This document shows, one piece after another, positions 49,674 to 60,913 of a stretch of DNA of 64,000 bases (the first letter of the stretch is position 1; the number at the start of each line of letters is the position of its first letter). This DNA comes from Rhizophagus clarus (Eukaryota > Glomeromycota > Glomeromycetes > Glomerales > Glomeraceae): assembly GCA_015698045.1 (NCBI GenBank), contig BLAL01000193.1:124001-188000 (forward strand). The letters run 5' to 3'. Position numbers and translations under genes: made by a program. The notes under the pieces are model-generated. The model ran no database searches, was not told where the DNA came from, and was given only the letters and a program-made list of their open reading frames with translations.

Positions 49674-52600
49674 ATGGAAGAACCCGCTTTTCAAATCACT
49701 CAGCTCGTAAGAAGACCAGTTATTGGCAGCGAAGGAAGAAAAATAAGAGTTCGCACAAACTACTTTGAAGTTACTAGGATGCAGGAAACGAATATTTCGC
49801 ATTATGACGTAACTATAACACCTGTCGTTCCTCCTCGATTAAATTGGAAGGTGTTTGACCGTTTTGTAGAGCAAAATCAACAAGCCCTTGGGTATACAAA
49901 ACCGGTATTTGATGGTATGTATTCATTAATGAAAAAGATTATTTTCCACAAATTTTACTATTTTTTTTTTTTACAATATAGCTTCAACAAGCTATCAAAA
50001 TATTATAGAATTATCAATGCTGTATAGTGTTTAAATATATGCTTGTATTTAAAAAGGCAAATGATGTTAAAATTAATAATAAATTATTTGTAGGGAAAAA
50101 AAATATGTTTTCACCTAAGTTATTACCATTTAGACAAGCTGCCACTTTTGACGTAATTATCTTCACTCTTTTTGACTTTGAAATTAAAAAAAAATTTTAT
50201 TAAGACTTATTTAACAAAATTAGGTGGAATTAGAGGAAGACAATGCGCCCGTAACTAGTAGACGTCCACCGCGAAGATTTAATATTAGAATAAGAAAAAC
50301 TGATAGAGATATTATCTTGGAGGAGCTATTCCTGTTTTTAGAAGCAAAGGGTCGTATGACCAACAATTGCGAAATGGGTAATTTTTTCCTTTTTTTAATA
50401 AGAATGAATTTCAATAATAGATTATAACAATATTTTATATAATAAGCAATAATGGCGATGGACGTTATCATCAGTCACAAGATTTCTACAAAATATCCCA
50501 CTGTACGTAGATCATTTTATACTCCAAAAATAACTCAACCCCTCACTGGGGGTTTAGAGGCTTGGCAAGGATACTACCAATCGGCGCGACCCACTATGAG
50601 AGGAATAATGATGATAAACATAGATTTAAGTGCTACCGCTTTTTATGAAAGTGGTGCACTTGTTCAGTTGGTCTCAAAAATATTAGAAAATCGTTCATAT
50701 AATCAATTGCGTAGTGGCTTGTCGGAAAGTGACCATGAAAAAGTTGAGGTTATTATAAGAAATCTTAAAATAATGGATAATCATAGAGCGGGAAATAGAC
50801 GAAGATTTAAGATTGAGGGATTGACCCCAACACCGGCTTCTCACACTATGTTTGTTATGGGAGACGGTAGTCAGATCGATGTGAAAACTTATTTTCAAAA
50901 TACTTACAATAGACGTTTAGAATTTCCATTACTTCCCTGCGTTGTTGTAAGGAGAAACGTTTATCTTCCAATAGAATTTTGTGATGTAATTCAGGTAAAT
51001 CATATATTCATCTAGCGATATCATATGACTTTTTTAAAAAAAATTATTTTGTATAACAGGGACAACGATATATGAGGAAATTGGATGAAGACCAAATATC
51101 TAAGATGATGGACTTCACTCGTCAGAATCCAACTGTTCGGGCAAATAAGATCCGGGAAGGTCTTGAAATATTAAATTATCGAGGAAATGAATACCTTCAA
51201 CAATTCGGGATGAGTATATCAAACGATATGACTACGGTAGGTTCAAATATGATTACTGCATCACGAGAATAAATTGTACTTTGGTTTAATATATTAATTA
51301 TATTTATAAATTCAATTAATCTTATAGGTGGACGCTAGGATTCTCCCCACTCCGGTAATTCAGTACCACCCGTCATCAAGAGAACATCATGTCACGCCGA
51401 AAGACGGAGTGTGGAACTTACGGGATAAAAAGGTAGCAACTGGTGCTACCCTTGGTTCATGGTCAATTTTGGTTTTTTTAAATGATGTCAGACTACCTGA
51501 AAATGTTATTACTGCATTCGTGAGAGAATTAGTTAATACATGTCAAGACACGGGTATGGTAAGATAAATGGTATAAACTTTCTTTTATATGAATTATTCA
51601 AGATTCAATATTCTAATATTCTTATAATCATCTATTTTTAACAGAATATCCCAAATAGGAGACCTCCAATAGTACGCGCAAATCTTCAAGGAAATACCGA
51701 GGAATCATTAAAGCAAGCTTGGTTGAAGGCTGGTAATGCGGCGAAAGCGCAACCACAGCTTATTATTTGTGTTCTCCCGAATAAAGGACCAAAATTATAT
51801 GGTGAAATTAAACGTGTTGGTGAGACAGTTATCGGTGTAGCAACACAATGTGTCCAAAGTGGACCCGTGAAAACCCCGAAAAAACAATATTGTGCGAATG
51901 TTTGTCTAAAGATGAACGTTAAACTTGGAGGAATGAATTCATTCATTAGTCCTTCTCTGATTCCGTTTATATCAGATAGACCCACCATATTGATTGGCGC
52001 AGACGTATCTCATCCTCCACCTGGTAAATTATAATTTTTTTTTTTTTTTTTTCGCACAAATTATTTTTAAATATTTAGTTTCCTGTATTTCTTCAGGTGA
52101 CAACAGAAAACCATCTTTTGCTGCCCTTAGTGGTTCTATGGACGCTAAGGCCTCACGTTACGCGGCATCAATTAGAGCTCAAACCAGCCGTTACGAAATA
52201 ATCGAAGATTTGGCAAATATGGTTAAAGAATTATTGAAAACATTTTATCAGACTTGTGGGAGAAAACCAGATAGAATTTTATTTTATCGAGACGGAATTT
52301 CAGAGGGACAATTTGGAACTGTGCTACAGAATGAAATAAACGCGATTAGAGGTACATATTATACTGTGTATCGTTCTCGATTTATTCATGTTTTCGTTAA
52401 TTTAATTGGTTTATTTCTGATCGATTTTTAATCACTACAGCCGCGTGTCAAGCTCTTGAACATACTTACAGACCTACTATCACTTTTGTTGTGGTACAGA
52501 AGAGGCATCACACACGGTTTTTCCCAATTGACAGACGAGAAACTGACAGATCGGGAAATTGTCTTCCTGGTACCGTTGTCGATAGTGACATTACACATCC

Positions 52601-53180
52601 ATTTGAATTCGATTTTTGTAAGTAATCGAATTTAAAATATAAAATTTGTGGCATTTTTCAATAACTTTAAATCCCTATCAGACCTCCAAAGCCATGCTGG
52701 ACTACTAGGGACGTCTCGTCCTGCCCACTACCACGTATTATATGATGAAAACGGTTTTAATTCAGATTCGTAAGTTAAATTTAATTTAATTTATTAATAT
52801 AACTAATATATATACAGTACGTACTAATTTATGCATTTAATAATTTAGGCTACAAACTTTATCTTATAATCTCTGCTATATATATGTGCGTTGTACACGT
52901 GCGGTATCTTTGGTAAGATTTTAATTGCATTCGCTATCACTGTATGTCGTAGATGATAATATTTGTATTATAATTATGTAGGTGCCTCCAGTGTATTACG
53001 CTCATTTAATTACTAATAGGGCAAGACTCCATTCACGCGAAGAGTCGGAGGGCGGCGAAATCACATTCGGAGTAGTAAAGCAAGAACTACAAAGGGTAAA
53101 TTTAATATCTCTAATATGTATTATTCTCAATTGTCTCATATTCTCAAATAACTCCTTTCTAGGTTATGTACTTCGCGTAG
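49674..53180 (+). CDS. Argonaute A, 13 exons, 834 aa
   Basis: Exons: 49674-49914, 50094-50152, 50224-50377, 50447-50994, 51060-51236, 51328-51558, 51645-52023, 52097-52351, 52441-52617, 52682-52769, 52849-52912, 52982-53095, 53163-53180. They join in frame to 834 aa with GT-AG introns throughout. N-terminal domain about 20-165; ArgoL1 with [19 protein letters not shown] within about 215-335 ([35 protein letters not shown]); MID about 420-555 with the [14 protein letters not shown] linker; PIWI from about 580. The slicer tetrad is present: D590 (GADVSHP), E630 (RYEII), D662 (FYRDGIS) and H756 (SRPAHYHV). The protein ends in MYFA, as in animal and fungal eukaryotic Argonautes. It should bind small RNAs and cleave complementary RNA. 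First of three head-to-tail copies. Its second exon is fused relative to copy C. Confidence 0.96.
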
Positions 53181-53369
53181 AAATTTCTTTATATGTGAAT
53201 GAAAAATTTTATTTTATTTTATTTTTTTTTTTTTTTGGTAAATTTCTTTATTGTATATTTGACACAAAAATATTTTAAATTTTATTTATGGATTATTTCA
53301 ATTTAAAAGATATTTTATATTGTTATTTCATTATTTGTATTATTTGTAAAATAAATAAATAATTTTAAG

Positions 53370-53440
53370 CGCAACGAAGAACACGTTATCCTGATGGTTG
53401 GGGTCTTGGGGCTAAGCGTAATTTTACTACTAGAGCATAA
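53370..53440 (+). other. Exon-like sequence downstream of Argonaute A
   Basis: After an acceptor-like AATTTTAAG the sequence reads QRRTRYPDGWGLGAKRNFTT then RA and a stop. Another frame, in phase with exon 12 of Argonaute A, is also open and reads RNEEHVILMVGVLGLSVILL. It could be a relic exon of another gene or an alternative last exon. Nothing matching is visible after Argonaute B. Confidence 0.25.
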
Positions 53441-53509
53441 AATGATCATCATCAGCTGATCATTTTTGATTCGATCAAAATATGCCGCATCCCCTGTCAT
53501 TTTGGGTTT

Positions 53510-53643
53510 GCTAATTTACCCATTAGGTTTAGATTAGGGTTAGAGGTTTAGGGGTAGGGATATTTCGGATTAGGATTAGGGTAATTAGGTAGGTTGTTTA
53601 GCACACTGCATCACAACCTCCCTAATATGTCGGGTAAATTAGT
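53510..53643. repeat. MITE-like repeat with TTAGGG-like core
   Basis: The edges are inverted: CTAATTTACCCATTAGG (53511) against CCTAATATGTCGGGTAAATTAG (to about 53642). The core (53523-53590) holds degenerate telomere-like words, such as GATTAGGGTTAGAGGTTTAG and GGATTAGGATTAGGG. It lies between Argonautes A and B and has no equivalent after B. Confidence 0.5.
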
Positions 53644-53650
53644 GAAATCC

Positions 53651-53759
53651 TATCATTTACGTGATTATATACCTACTAGGCGTGTATAAATGAATGTACA
53701 TCAGTACATGAATTTGTTTGCCAGTAGGTATAAGCTATTGCATAATCACGTAAATGATA
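53651..53759. repeat. 109-bp hairpin between Argonautes A and B
   Basis: Perfect 18-bp inverted arms TATCATTTACGTGATTAT (53651-53668) and ATAATCACGTAAATGATA (53742-53759), with a second inner pair ATACCTACT/AGTAGGTAT (53669-53677 and 53723-53731). The intervening part contains GTACATCAGTACATG, itself palindromic. It may be a tiny MITE or an extruding hairpin. Confidence 0.7.
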
Positions 53760-53929
53760 TCAATCAGCGGATAATATATTTCTATACATTATGTATGAGT
53801 CACGTAAGTCACGTAGCGTACTCAATAACATCGTACCATTGTAATCATATGTGAACTATTTCTAACCATCTATTGCGGTTTTTCTAATATTAGAATTTTG
53901 ATTTCTAATTTTCTAGCATACACATAATT

Positions 53930-54900
53930 ATATCGGTATGAATATTATTTGACAGCTATAAAAAAAGTTTCGAGGTAAGTGAGAAAAGATGACAATAAAC
54001 TCATTAGTTACGTGGCATTAAAGTATTTTTCTATAATCTTTAGGCGAGCTGCTTTAGAAAAATATTTTTGAAATCATTAGCTGTGAGATTCTTAAATAAA
54101 AAACTAAATATTTCATTTAAAAAATAATTGAATATGGACGAAAAATTTCATCAATATACAGTATATATAAGGTGTATATACAGTGTACATATAGTTTCCT
54201 TACTGTTTCTGAAAAGGAAAGATAAGACGCCGCTTTATTTTAATATAAACAAAATTGTTTAGTAAATATGTAAGCAATGCCGACTAATTTTTAAGATTTG
54301 GTACATGAATTTTATGTCATCGTAATAAAAAACAGCCGAATCTTAGAACCTTATACTGGTCTAGGATAGGAAATAAAACAACATATTAGCTTATACTGTT
54401 TAATGAATTGATTATTGTCACAAAAAAAAAATGCAAATAAGCAATACCTGTTCCTTCATATTCATACATAAATAGTACACATAGCCACATACAAGCGAAA
54501 ATATTTTTGTTCTTAAAATTCGTAATATGCGGGATACAAAAATCCTATACCGAGAGCACATTCGACAAAACTCAGTAAAATCCAGAGTTAGGTAAAAACT
54601 TGGTCGTTAGATTCGGAACACTTGATCCGAGCACAGCGGTATTGTTTTATTTCTCTAACAAGTTTTACCGAGTTACACTCGGCAAGAGATAAAATTACTC
54701 GTATATTAACCACTGAATTTGGAAGGTGCTGCTAGCACACATTTTTATTTTGCCTGTTATATACAATAGTTTCATTCTACAATTACAGTATTTTATAGAT
54801 GATGTACTGTATGATGTTACGCAGTAGCATTTTAACAAATAAATGATTTGGTCACATGAGAAAATCATGTGCATATAAGGAATGATCATCAGTTACAAAT
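53930..54900 (+). repeat. Duplicated intergenic DNA, Argonaute spacer 1
   Basis: Shares scattered blocks in the same order with 59278-60180 (spacer 2): an AATATTATTTRACAGC block, a TTAGTTRCRTGRCATT block with ATTAAAGTAT, AGRCGYCGCTTTATTT followed by AATATAAACAAA, and a block ending GCATATAAGGAATGATC. This shows that the array was made by duplication of gene plus spacer, with later decay. No gene in it. Confidence 0.6.
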
Positions 54901-55326
54901 AATTGTTGTTATTGTTATATTAAAATTGAATGGTTATTGTATCATTTATGTGGGATGTGTACTACAATCAATCAGCGTTTCACATTTTGCTTTTGTTGTA
55001 TTTATTCAGACTTTTACATTTCATTTAACCTACCAATTTGATTTTAAAAAAAAAGTCAAAAATAAAGTAGTACATAATTATACATTAAGTCGGTTATTGT
55101 TGTTTTTTTTTTTTTTTTTTTTTTTTCATAAAAAAAGATTTTATCAAATTAGAAAATAAATCAGTATTTCTCACGATCCTTACAAATTCATTCGATTTAA
55201 GAAGTTCAATAAGATCTAATTCCAAATCACATTTTTCACATTTTCACACACGCAAGTGCATATTTTCAAATTGAAAAACTCTCATGATGATAATCAATCA
55301 CTCATCAGCAGCAACAAACAAAAAAT

Positions 55327-55336
55327 TATATATAAG
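55327..55336 (+). promoter_or_regulatory. TATA box of Argonaute B
   Basis: TATATATAAG, 176 bp upstream of the ATG, in the same context as in copies A and C (GAAAAACTCTCATGATGAT further upstream is shared with copy A). Confidence 0.6.
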
Positions 55337-55502
55337 ACCAATTATCGTGCCCTTGAGCCGTTAAAAAAAAAAAAAAATCTTTTCATACCCAATCTATATT
55401 TTAATCTTTTAACACTTTCATTTATCTCAAGTCAGAGAAAAAAAAAAAAAATTAAAAATTACTTTTCGTTATTATTATTCTTCTTATTATTAACTATATA
55501 AT

Positions 55503-58500
55503 ATGGGAGAACCCGCTTTTGAAATTATAAAAAGTCCAGGTATTGGTGATGTAGGAAGAAAAATAAAAGTTCGAACAAACTTTTTTAAAGTTAATAGTAT
55601 GCAGGAAGCAAACATTTCGCATTATGATGTAAATATAATACCTGTGGTCCCTCCGCGAGCAAATAAGGATGTACAATTAAATATGGAAATATTTAACCGT
55701 TTCGTAGAGCAAAATCAACAAGCCCTTGGGAATACAAGACCAGTATTCGATGGTATGTATTCAACAACAAAAAGGTTATTCTTCATTACAAATACCCAAA
55801 CAATATTGAACTAGCAAAAGCAAACCGGAGGTTACTTTTTTTATAACATAGCATCTACAAGTTATCAAAATTATATTAACAATTTCTTAGAATTATCAAT
55901 ATGATTTCTAAATATATGCTTTTATTTAAAAGAAAGAATGGTACTAACAAATGATTTTCAGGGAAAAAAAATATGTTTTCACCCAAGGTATTACCATTTG
56001 GACCCGTTGGCAACTTTATCGTAAATATCTTTATTTTTTTTTACTCTTTTTGACTTTAACAATTAAACTTAACAAACTCTTTTTTTAATTTAATAAGGTC
56101 GAATTAGAAGAAGGCACGACTAGTAGACGTCAGCCACGAAAATTTAAACTCATAATAAAGAAAACTAGAGATATTAACCTGGAGGAATTATCCTTATTTA
56201 CACAAAGAAGAGGCAATAAGACCAAGAATTGCGAAATGGGTAATTCTTTCTTTTTTTATCCTTTTTTGATAAGAATGAATCTCACAATGGATTATAACCA
56301 TATTATATAAGCAATAATGGCGATGGACATTATTATCATCCACAAGATTTCTACCGAGTATCCTACCATACATAGGTCATTTTATAATCCGCAGACAGCT
56401 AAACCCCTCTCTGGAGGCTTAGAGGCTTGGCGAGGATATTACCAATCCGCGCGTCCCACAATGAAAGGAATGATGATAAACATAGACTTAAGTATTACTG
56501 CTTTCTATGAAAGTGGTCCTCTTGTTCAGTTGATTATAAAACTATTGGGCTTTAGAACTCCCAATGATCTACGTAGAGGCTTTTCAATAAATGACTATCA
56601 CAAAGTTGAAAAGTATATAAAAAATCTTAAAATAAGAGAAAACCATCGAAATCAAAATAGACGAAAATTTAAGATTAACGGATTGACCCCAGAACCGGCT
56701 TCCCGCACCATGTTTGATATGGGAGACGGTAGTCAAATAGATGTGAAAACTTATTTTCAGAATACCTATAATAGACCTTTAGAATTTCCATCTCTTCCTT
56801 GCGTTGTCGTGAAGAGAAACGTTTATCTTCCGATAGAAGTTTGTGATGTAATTGAGGTAAATCATATATTCAACAATTGATTATACGAATGAATATTATC
56901 TAAAAAAAATTTTTTATAATAGGGACAACGATGTATGCGAAAATTGAATAGAAGACAAACAGATGAAATGATAAATTTTGCTCGTCAGAATCCGGGCGTT
57001 CGAACAAATATGATTCAGGATGGTTTCAAAATATTAAATTATCGAGGTAATAAATACCTCCAACAATTTGAGATGAGCATATCAAATGAAATGGAAGTGG
57101 TAGGTTTTAAATATTATTATTACATCATGATAGGAATGTTATATCTTCAATATTTCGAACTTAATTTTACAGGCGAACGCTAGGATTCTTCCCACTCCAA
57201 AAATTGAGTACCACCAGTCATCAAAAGCGCATCATGTCCAGCCTAAGGATGGCGTGTGGAATTTACGAGATAAAAAATTAGCAGTTGGTGCCACCCTCGG
57301 CTCATGGTCAGTTTTAGCCTTTTTAAGTGAAAATGATTTACCTGATCGTGTTATTGATATGTTTATGAGAGAATTTGTTAGTACATGTCAAAATACGGGA
57401 TTGGTAAGTTAAATAATATAAACCTATTTTTGTATTAATCATTTAATCTTCTAACTTACTTGATCATTCCGTCTTTAACATATATTTACAGAATATTCCA
57501 ACTAAGAGGCCTCCTATATTACGCGCAAATCCTATAGGAGATGTTGAAGATTCATTAAAAAAAGCTTGGTTGAAGGCTGGTAATACGGCGAAAGCAAAAC
57601 CACAGCTTATTCTTTGTATTCTCCCGGACAAAGGAAAAGATTTATACGGCGAAATTAAACGTGTTAGTGACACAGTTATCGGCGTAGCAACACAGTGTAT
57701 ACAAAGCGAACAAATGAACAGACCAAAGCCACAGTATTGTGCAAATGTTTGCTTAAAGATGAACGTTAAAATTGGAGGAATGAATTCATTTGTCGTTCCC
57801 GAACATGTTCCGTTTTTAGCGAAAGAGCCCACTATTTTGATAGGCGCAGACGTATCTCATCCTGCACCTGGTAAATTATATAGTATATATTTTTTTCATG
57901 TGAATTATCTTTAATATATTTTCGTTTCTCGCATCTCTTCAGATGATAACGAGGGTCCATCTTTCGCTGCTCTTTGTGGTTCTGTGGACCCTAGGGGATC
58001 GCGTTATGCAGCATCAATAAGAATTCAAACCGGTCGTTATGAAATAATAGTAGATTTAGCGAATATGGTTAAGGATTTGTTAAAAAAATTTTATCAGAAT
58101 TCTGGGGAGAAGCCCCGAAGAATAATATTTTATCGAGACGGAGTATCAGAAAGCCAGTTTGTAAAAGTCTTACAAGATGAAATGAACGCGATTAAAGGTA
58201 CTTATATATCATTTCTCGACTTATTCATGCTTTTCATTAATTTAATTGACCCAATTTTAATTGCTACAGGCGCATGTCAAGCTCTTGATGCTACGTACAA
58301 ACCTACTGTCACTTACGTTGTGGTGCAAAAAAGACATCACACTCGATTTTTTCCAATGGAAAAGGGAAATAGCGATAGATCGGGGAATTGTCTTCCTGGT
58401 ACCGTTGTTGATAGTGACATTACACATCCGTTTGAATTTGATTTTTGTGAGTAATTAAATTTACATTAATATATAAAATTAGCATTTCTTAATGACTTTA

Positions 58501-59008
58501 AATCCTCATCAGATCTCCAGAGCCATGCTGGCCTACTGGGGACGTCTCGTCCTGCCCACTACTACGTGTTATATGATAAAAACGGATTTAATGCAAATTC
58601 GTAAGTTAATTTAACTTAATTATACAATTAATATACGTAATAATTTATGTATTTAATAATTTAGGATGCAAACATTGTCATATAATCTCTGCTATATATA
58701 TGCTCGTTGTACTCGTTCAGTATCTTTGGTAAGATTTTAAATTGCATCTATTATCACTGTATACCGTAAAAATGACAATGATTGTGACATTTAAATAGGT
58801 ACCTCCGGTCTATTACGCTCATTTAGTTACTAATAGGGCAAAACTCCATTTACGTAACGAGCCGGGTGCTGCGACCGAATTCGGAACAGTAAAGGAAGAT
58901 CTACAAAAGGTGAATTATAAACGAATAAAGATATTTCGAATGCGAATTATTCTTAATTATATCATTTACTAAAATAAACCTTCTTTTTAGGTTATGTACT
59001 TTGTATAA
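55503..59008 (+). CDS. Argonaute B, 13 exons, 831 aa
   Basis: Exons: 55503-55752, 55962-56020, 56098-56239, 56312-56856, 56923-57099, 57173-57403, 57492-57870, 57943-58197, 58270-58446, 58513-58600, 58665-58728, 58799-58909, 58991-59008. They sum to 2496 nt, exactly 831 codons plus stop, with the same exon phases as copy A. One donor is GTGAGT rather than GTAAGT. Domain order as in copy A. The tetrad is D588, E628, D660 and H754, all present; the residue two after the catalytic His is Tyr (AHYYV) where A has His. The N-terminus has a small insertion (NKDVQLN at about 55-60), and exon 3 is shorter by four codons. The protein ends VMYFV. Part of exon 2 differs strongly from copy A (PFGPVGNFI against PFRQAATFD). 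Likely small-RNA-guided RNA cleavage, as for copy A. Confidence 0.96.
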
Positions 59009-59277
59009 CAACTTTACTTATGTGAATGAACAGAAATGAAAAAGAAAAAATAAGTTTCTTAATAATTTTATTTTATATGAAATATATAGTTTAAAAAAAA
59101 AAAATTATTAATTATTATTTATTGATATATTCAGTTTAAAAAGATATTTTATGTTATTATTAATGATATTTAAAATAAATAAAATTTCTTATTTTCCGAA
59201 GTGTATATTACAAATCTTTAGGCACTATAATCTCCTGTCCAAAAAATAATAATCACGTGTAAAATACAGTTTACCAG

Positions 59278-60180
59278 AAAAAATATTATTTAACAGCATT
59301 AGTTGCATGACATTTAATTAAAGTATTATAAAATTAATTATAGTTTTCTTTAATCACACGTTCATAGATATTTAACTTTTCATGTGTTTCTGAAAAAGGC
59401 GTCGCTTTATTTGTGCAATATAAACAAAGTTGGATAAATTAATTGATACAACAGATAACTTACATATTTAAGCTTGAATACGTCGTCGGAGTTATTCCAT
59501 CAAAAAAAAAAAAACGCTTATGTAATAATAAATTAATTATTGGCACAAAAACAAACTATGTCAATTAAGGTAAATAGCCATTACTAATCACGGTTCTTTA
59601 TATTTTCCTTATAAAATATATACTGTGAAAATAGATATGTAAGTACGCATGAAAGTTACCTTAATACTTATGAAGATTTATACTTGTTCTTGAAAACACC
59701 AGATAAGATCATGCTCTTATTATATGATAATAGCATATAAAAGTATAATTAGATTGTGAAACTTGTTTTATTTGTAATCATAAAGACTATAAATTAATCT
59801 ATCCGGTATTTATTTATCAACAAAAAGATATCGGATCAGTATGTCTAAATATTAATAGACTAACCAATAAACTATATTACAATTATTCATTATCCGTTAG
59901 TATAATAGTTTATACATTGTTAAATATGGATGTTTTGTTGTATTATTTTATTATTTCCTTACATTTTATTATTTCCTTACCATATATGTAAAAGATTTGA
60001 CATTTTATTTATGATAATAAGATAACCGTAATAATTATTTAATTACGGCAATTGTAGATCCTTTATATATAAGATTTCATCCAGATCCGTTTTTTTTATG
60101 TGGATCTTGTAGATTATCATGAAAACAGAATCAAGTGATTCGGTCATATGAGCATATAAGGAATGATCTTTACCCACAAG
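59278..60180 (+). repeat. Duplicated intergenic DNA, Argonaute spacer 2
   Basis: Counterpart of 53930-54900. The best preserved part is at 60140-60170 (GGTCATATGAGCATATAAGG then AATGATC), matching 54849-54887. No gene seen. The 59009-59277 stretch is AT-rich without features. Confidence 0.55.
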
Positions 60181-60740
60181 TGCTGTACCCTTCAATAAAT
60201 TTAAAATCGGGTACAGTTATTGTTTAAGGTAATGACCGAGTAATGTATGTATTACAAAAAACATTTCTTCTTCTTATTAAAGTTATCCTGTTGTGTTTAT
60301 TAGTTAAATAGTTATAATTTTTTATGCAAAAATGGATAAATTATTTATTTATAAAATTATTAAGATATTTTAAAATTTTTTTTTTTTTTGTTTAACATAC
60401 CAAATTTTTTTTTTTTTTTTATTTTATTTTATTTTATTTTATTTTATTTTTTGTTTAAAAAAAAGATAATTTTTTTTTTTTTTTCTAAAAATCATCTATC
60501 ATATATATTAGACCGGTTAAATGTTGACTATTTTTATATAAAAAAAAAAAAAATTTTTTTTTTTTACCAAATGAGAAAACAATAGCAATAATTCCCACGA
60601 ATCTTACTTAACTCGTTAATTTACAAATCTCTTTTCTAGTTATTCAGTGTTATTCTGGAAAATACTTGTATAATAAAATAAATAGATTGTTAAAGTTGAA
60701 AAAAAAAACTCACATAGTGGCAATCAGCTAAATACCAAAT

Positions 60741-60752
60741 TATATATAAAAA
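60741..60752 (+). promoter_or_regulatory. TATA box of Argonaute C
   Basis: TATATATAAAAA, 173 bp upstream of the ATG. Preceded at 60511-60580 by the same GCCGG/ATGTTGAC module that is doubled upstream of copy A. Confidence 0.6.
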
Positions 60753-60913
60753 GCCCATTATCATTGAGTTGTTAAAAAAAAAAAAAAAAAAGAAAAATTC
60801 TTTTTATAATACATACCTAAATTTCAATTTTTTTTTTTATCCCAAAGTATCAAAAAGAGAAATTAAAAATTATTATTATTATTATTATTATTTATCTTTG
60901 TTAACATTATAAC

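Noticed and set aside
50695-50898. Minus-strand ORF inside Argonaute A
   Set aside because: Lies opposite Argonaute exon 4; the plus-strand frame is clearly the gene.
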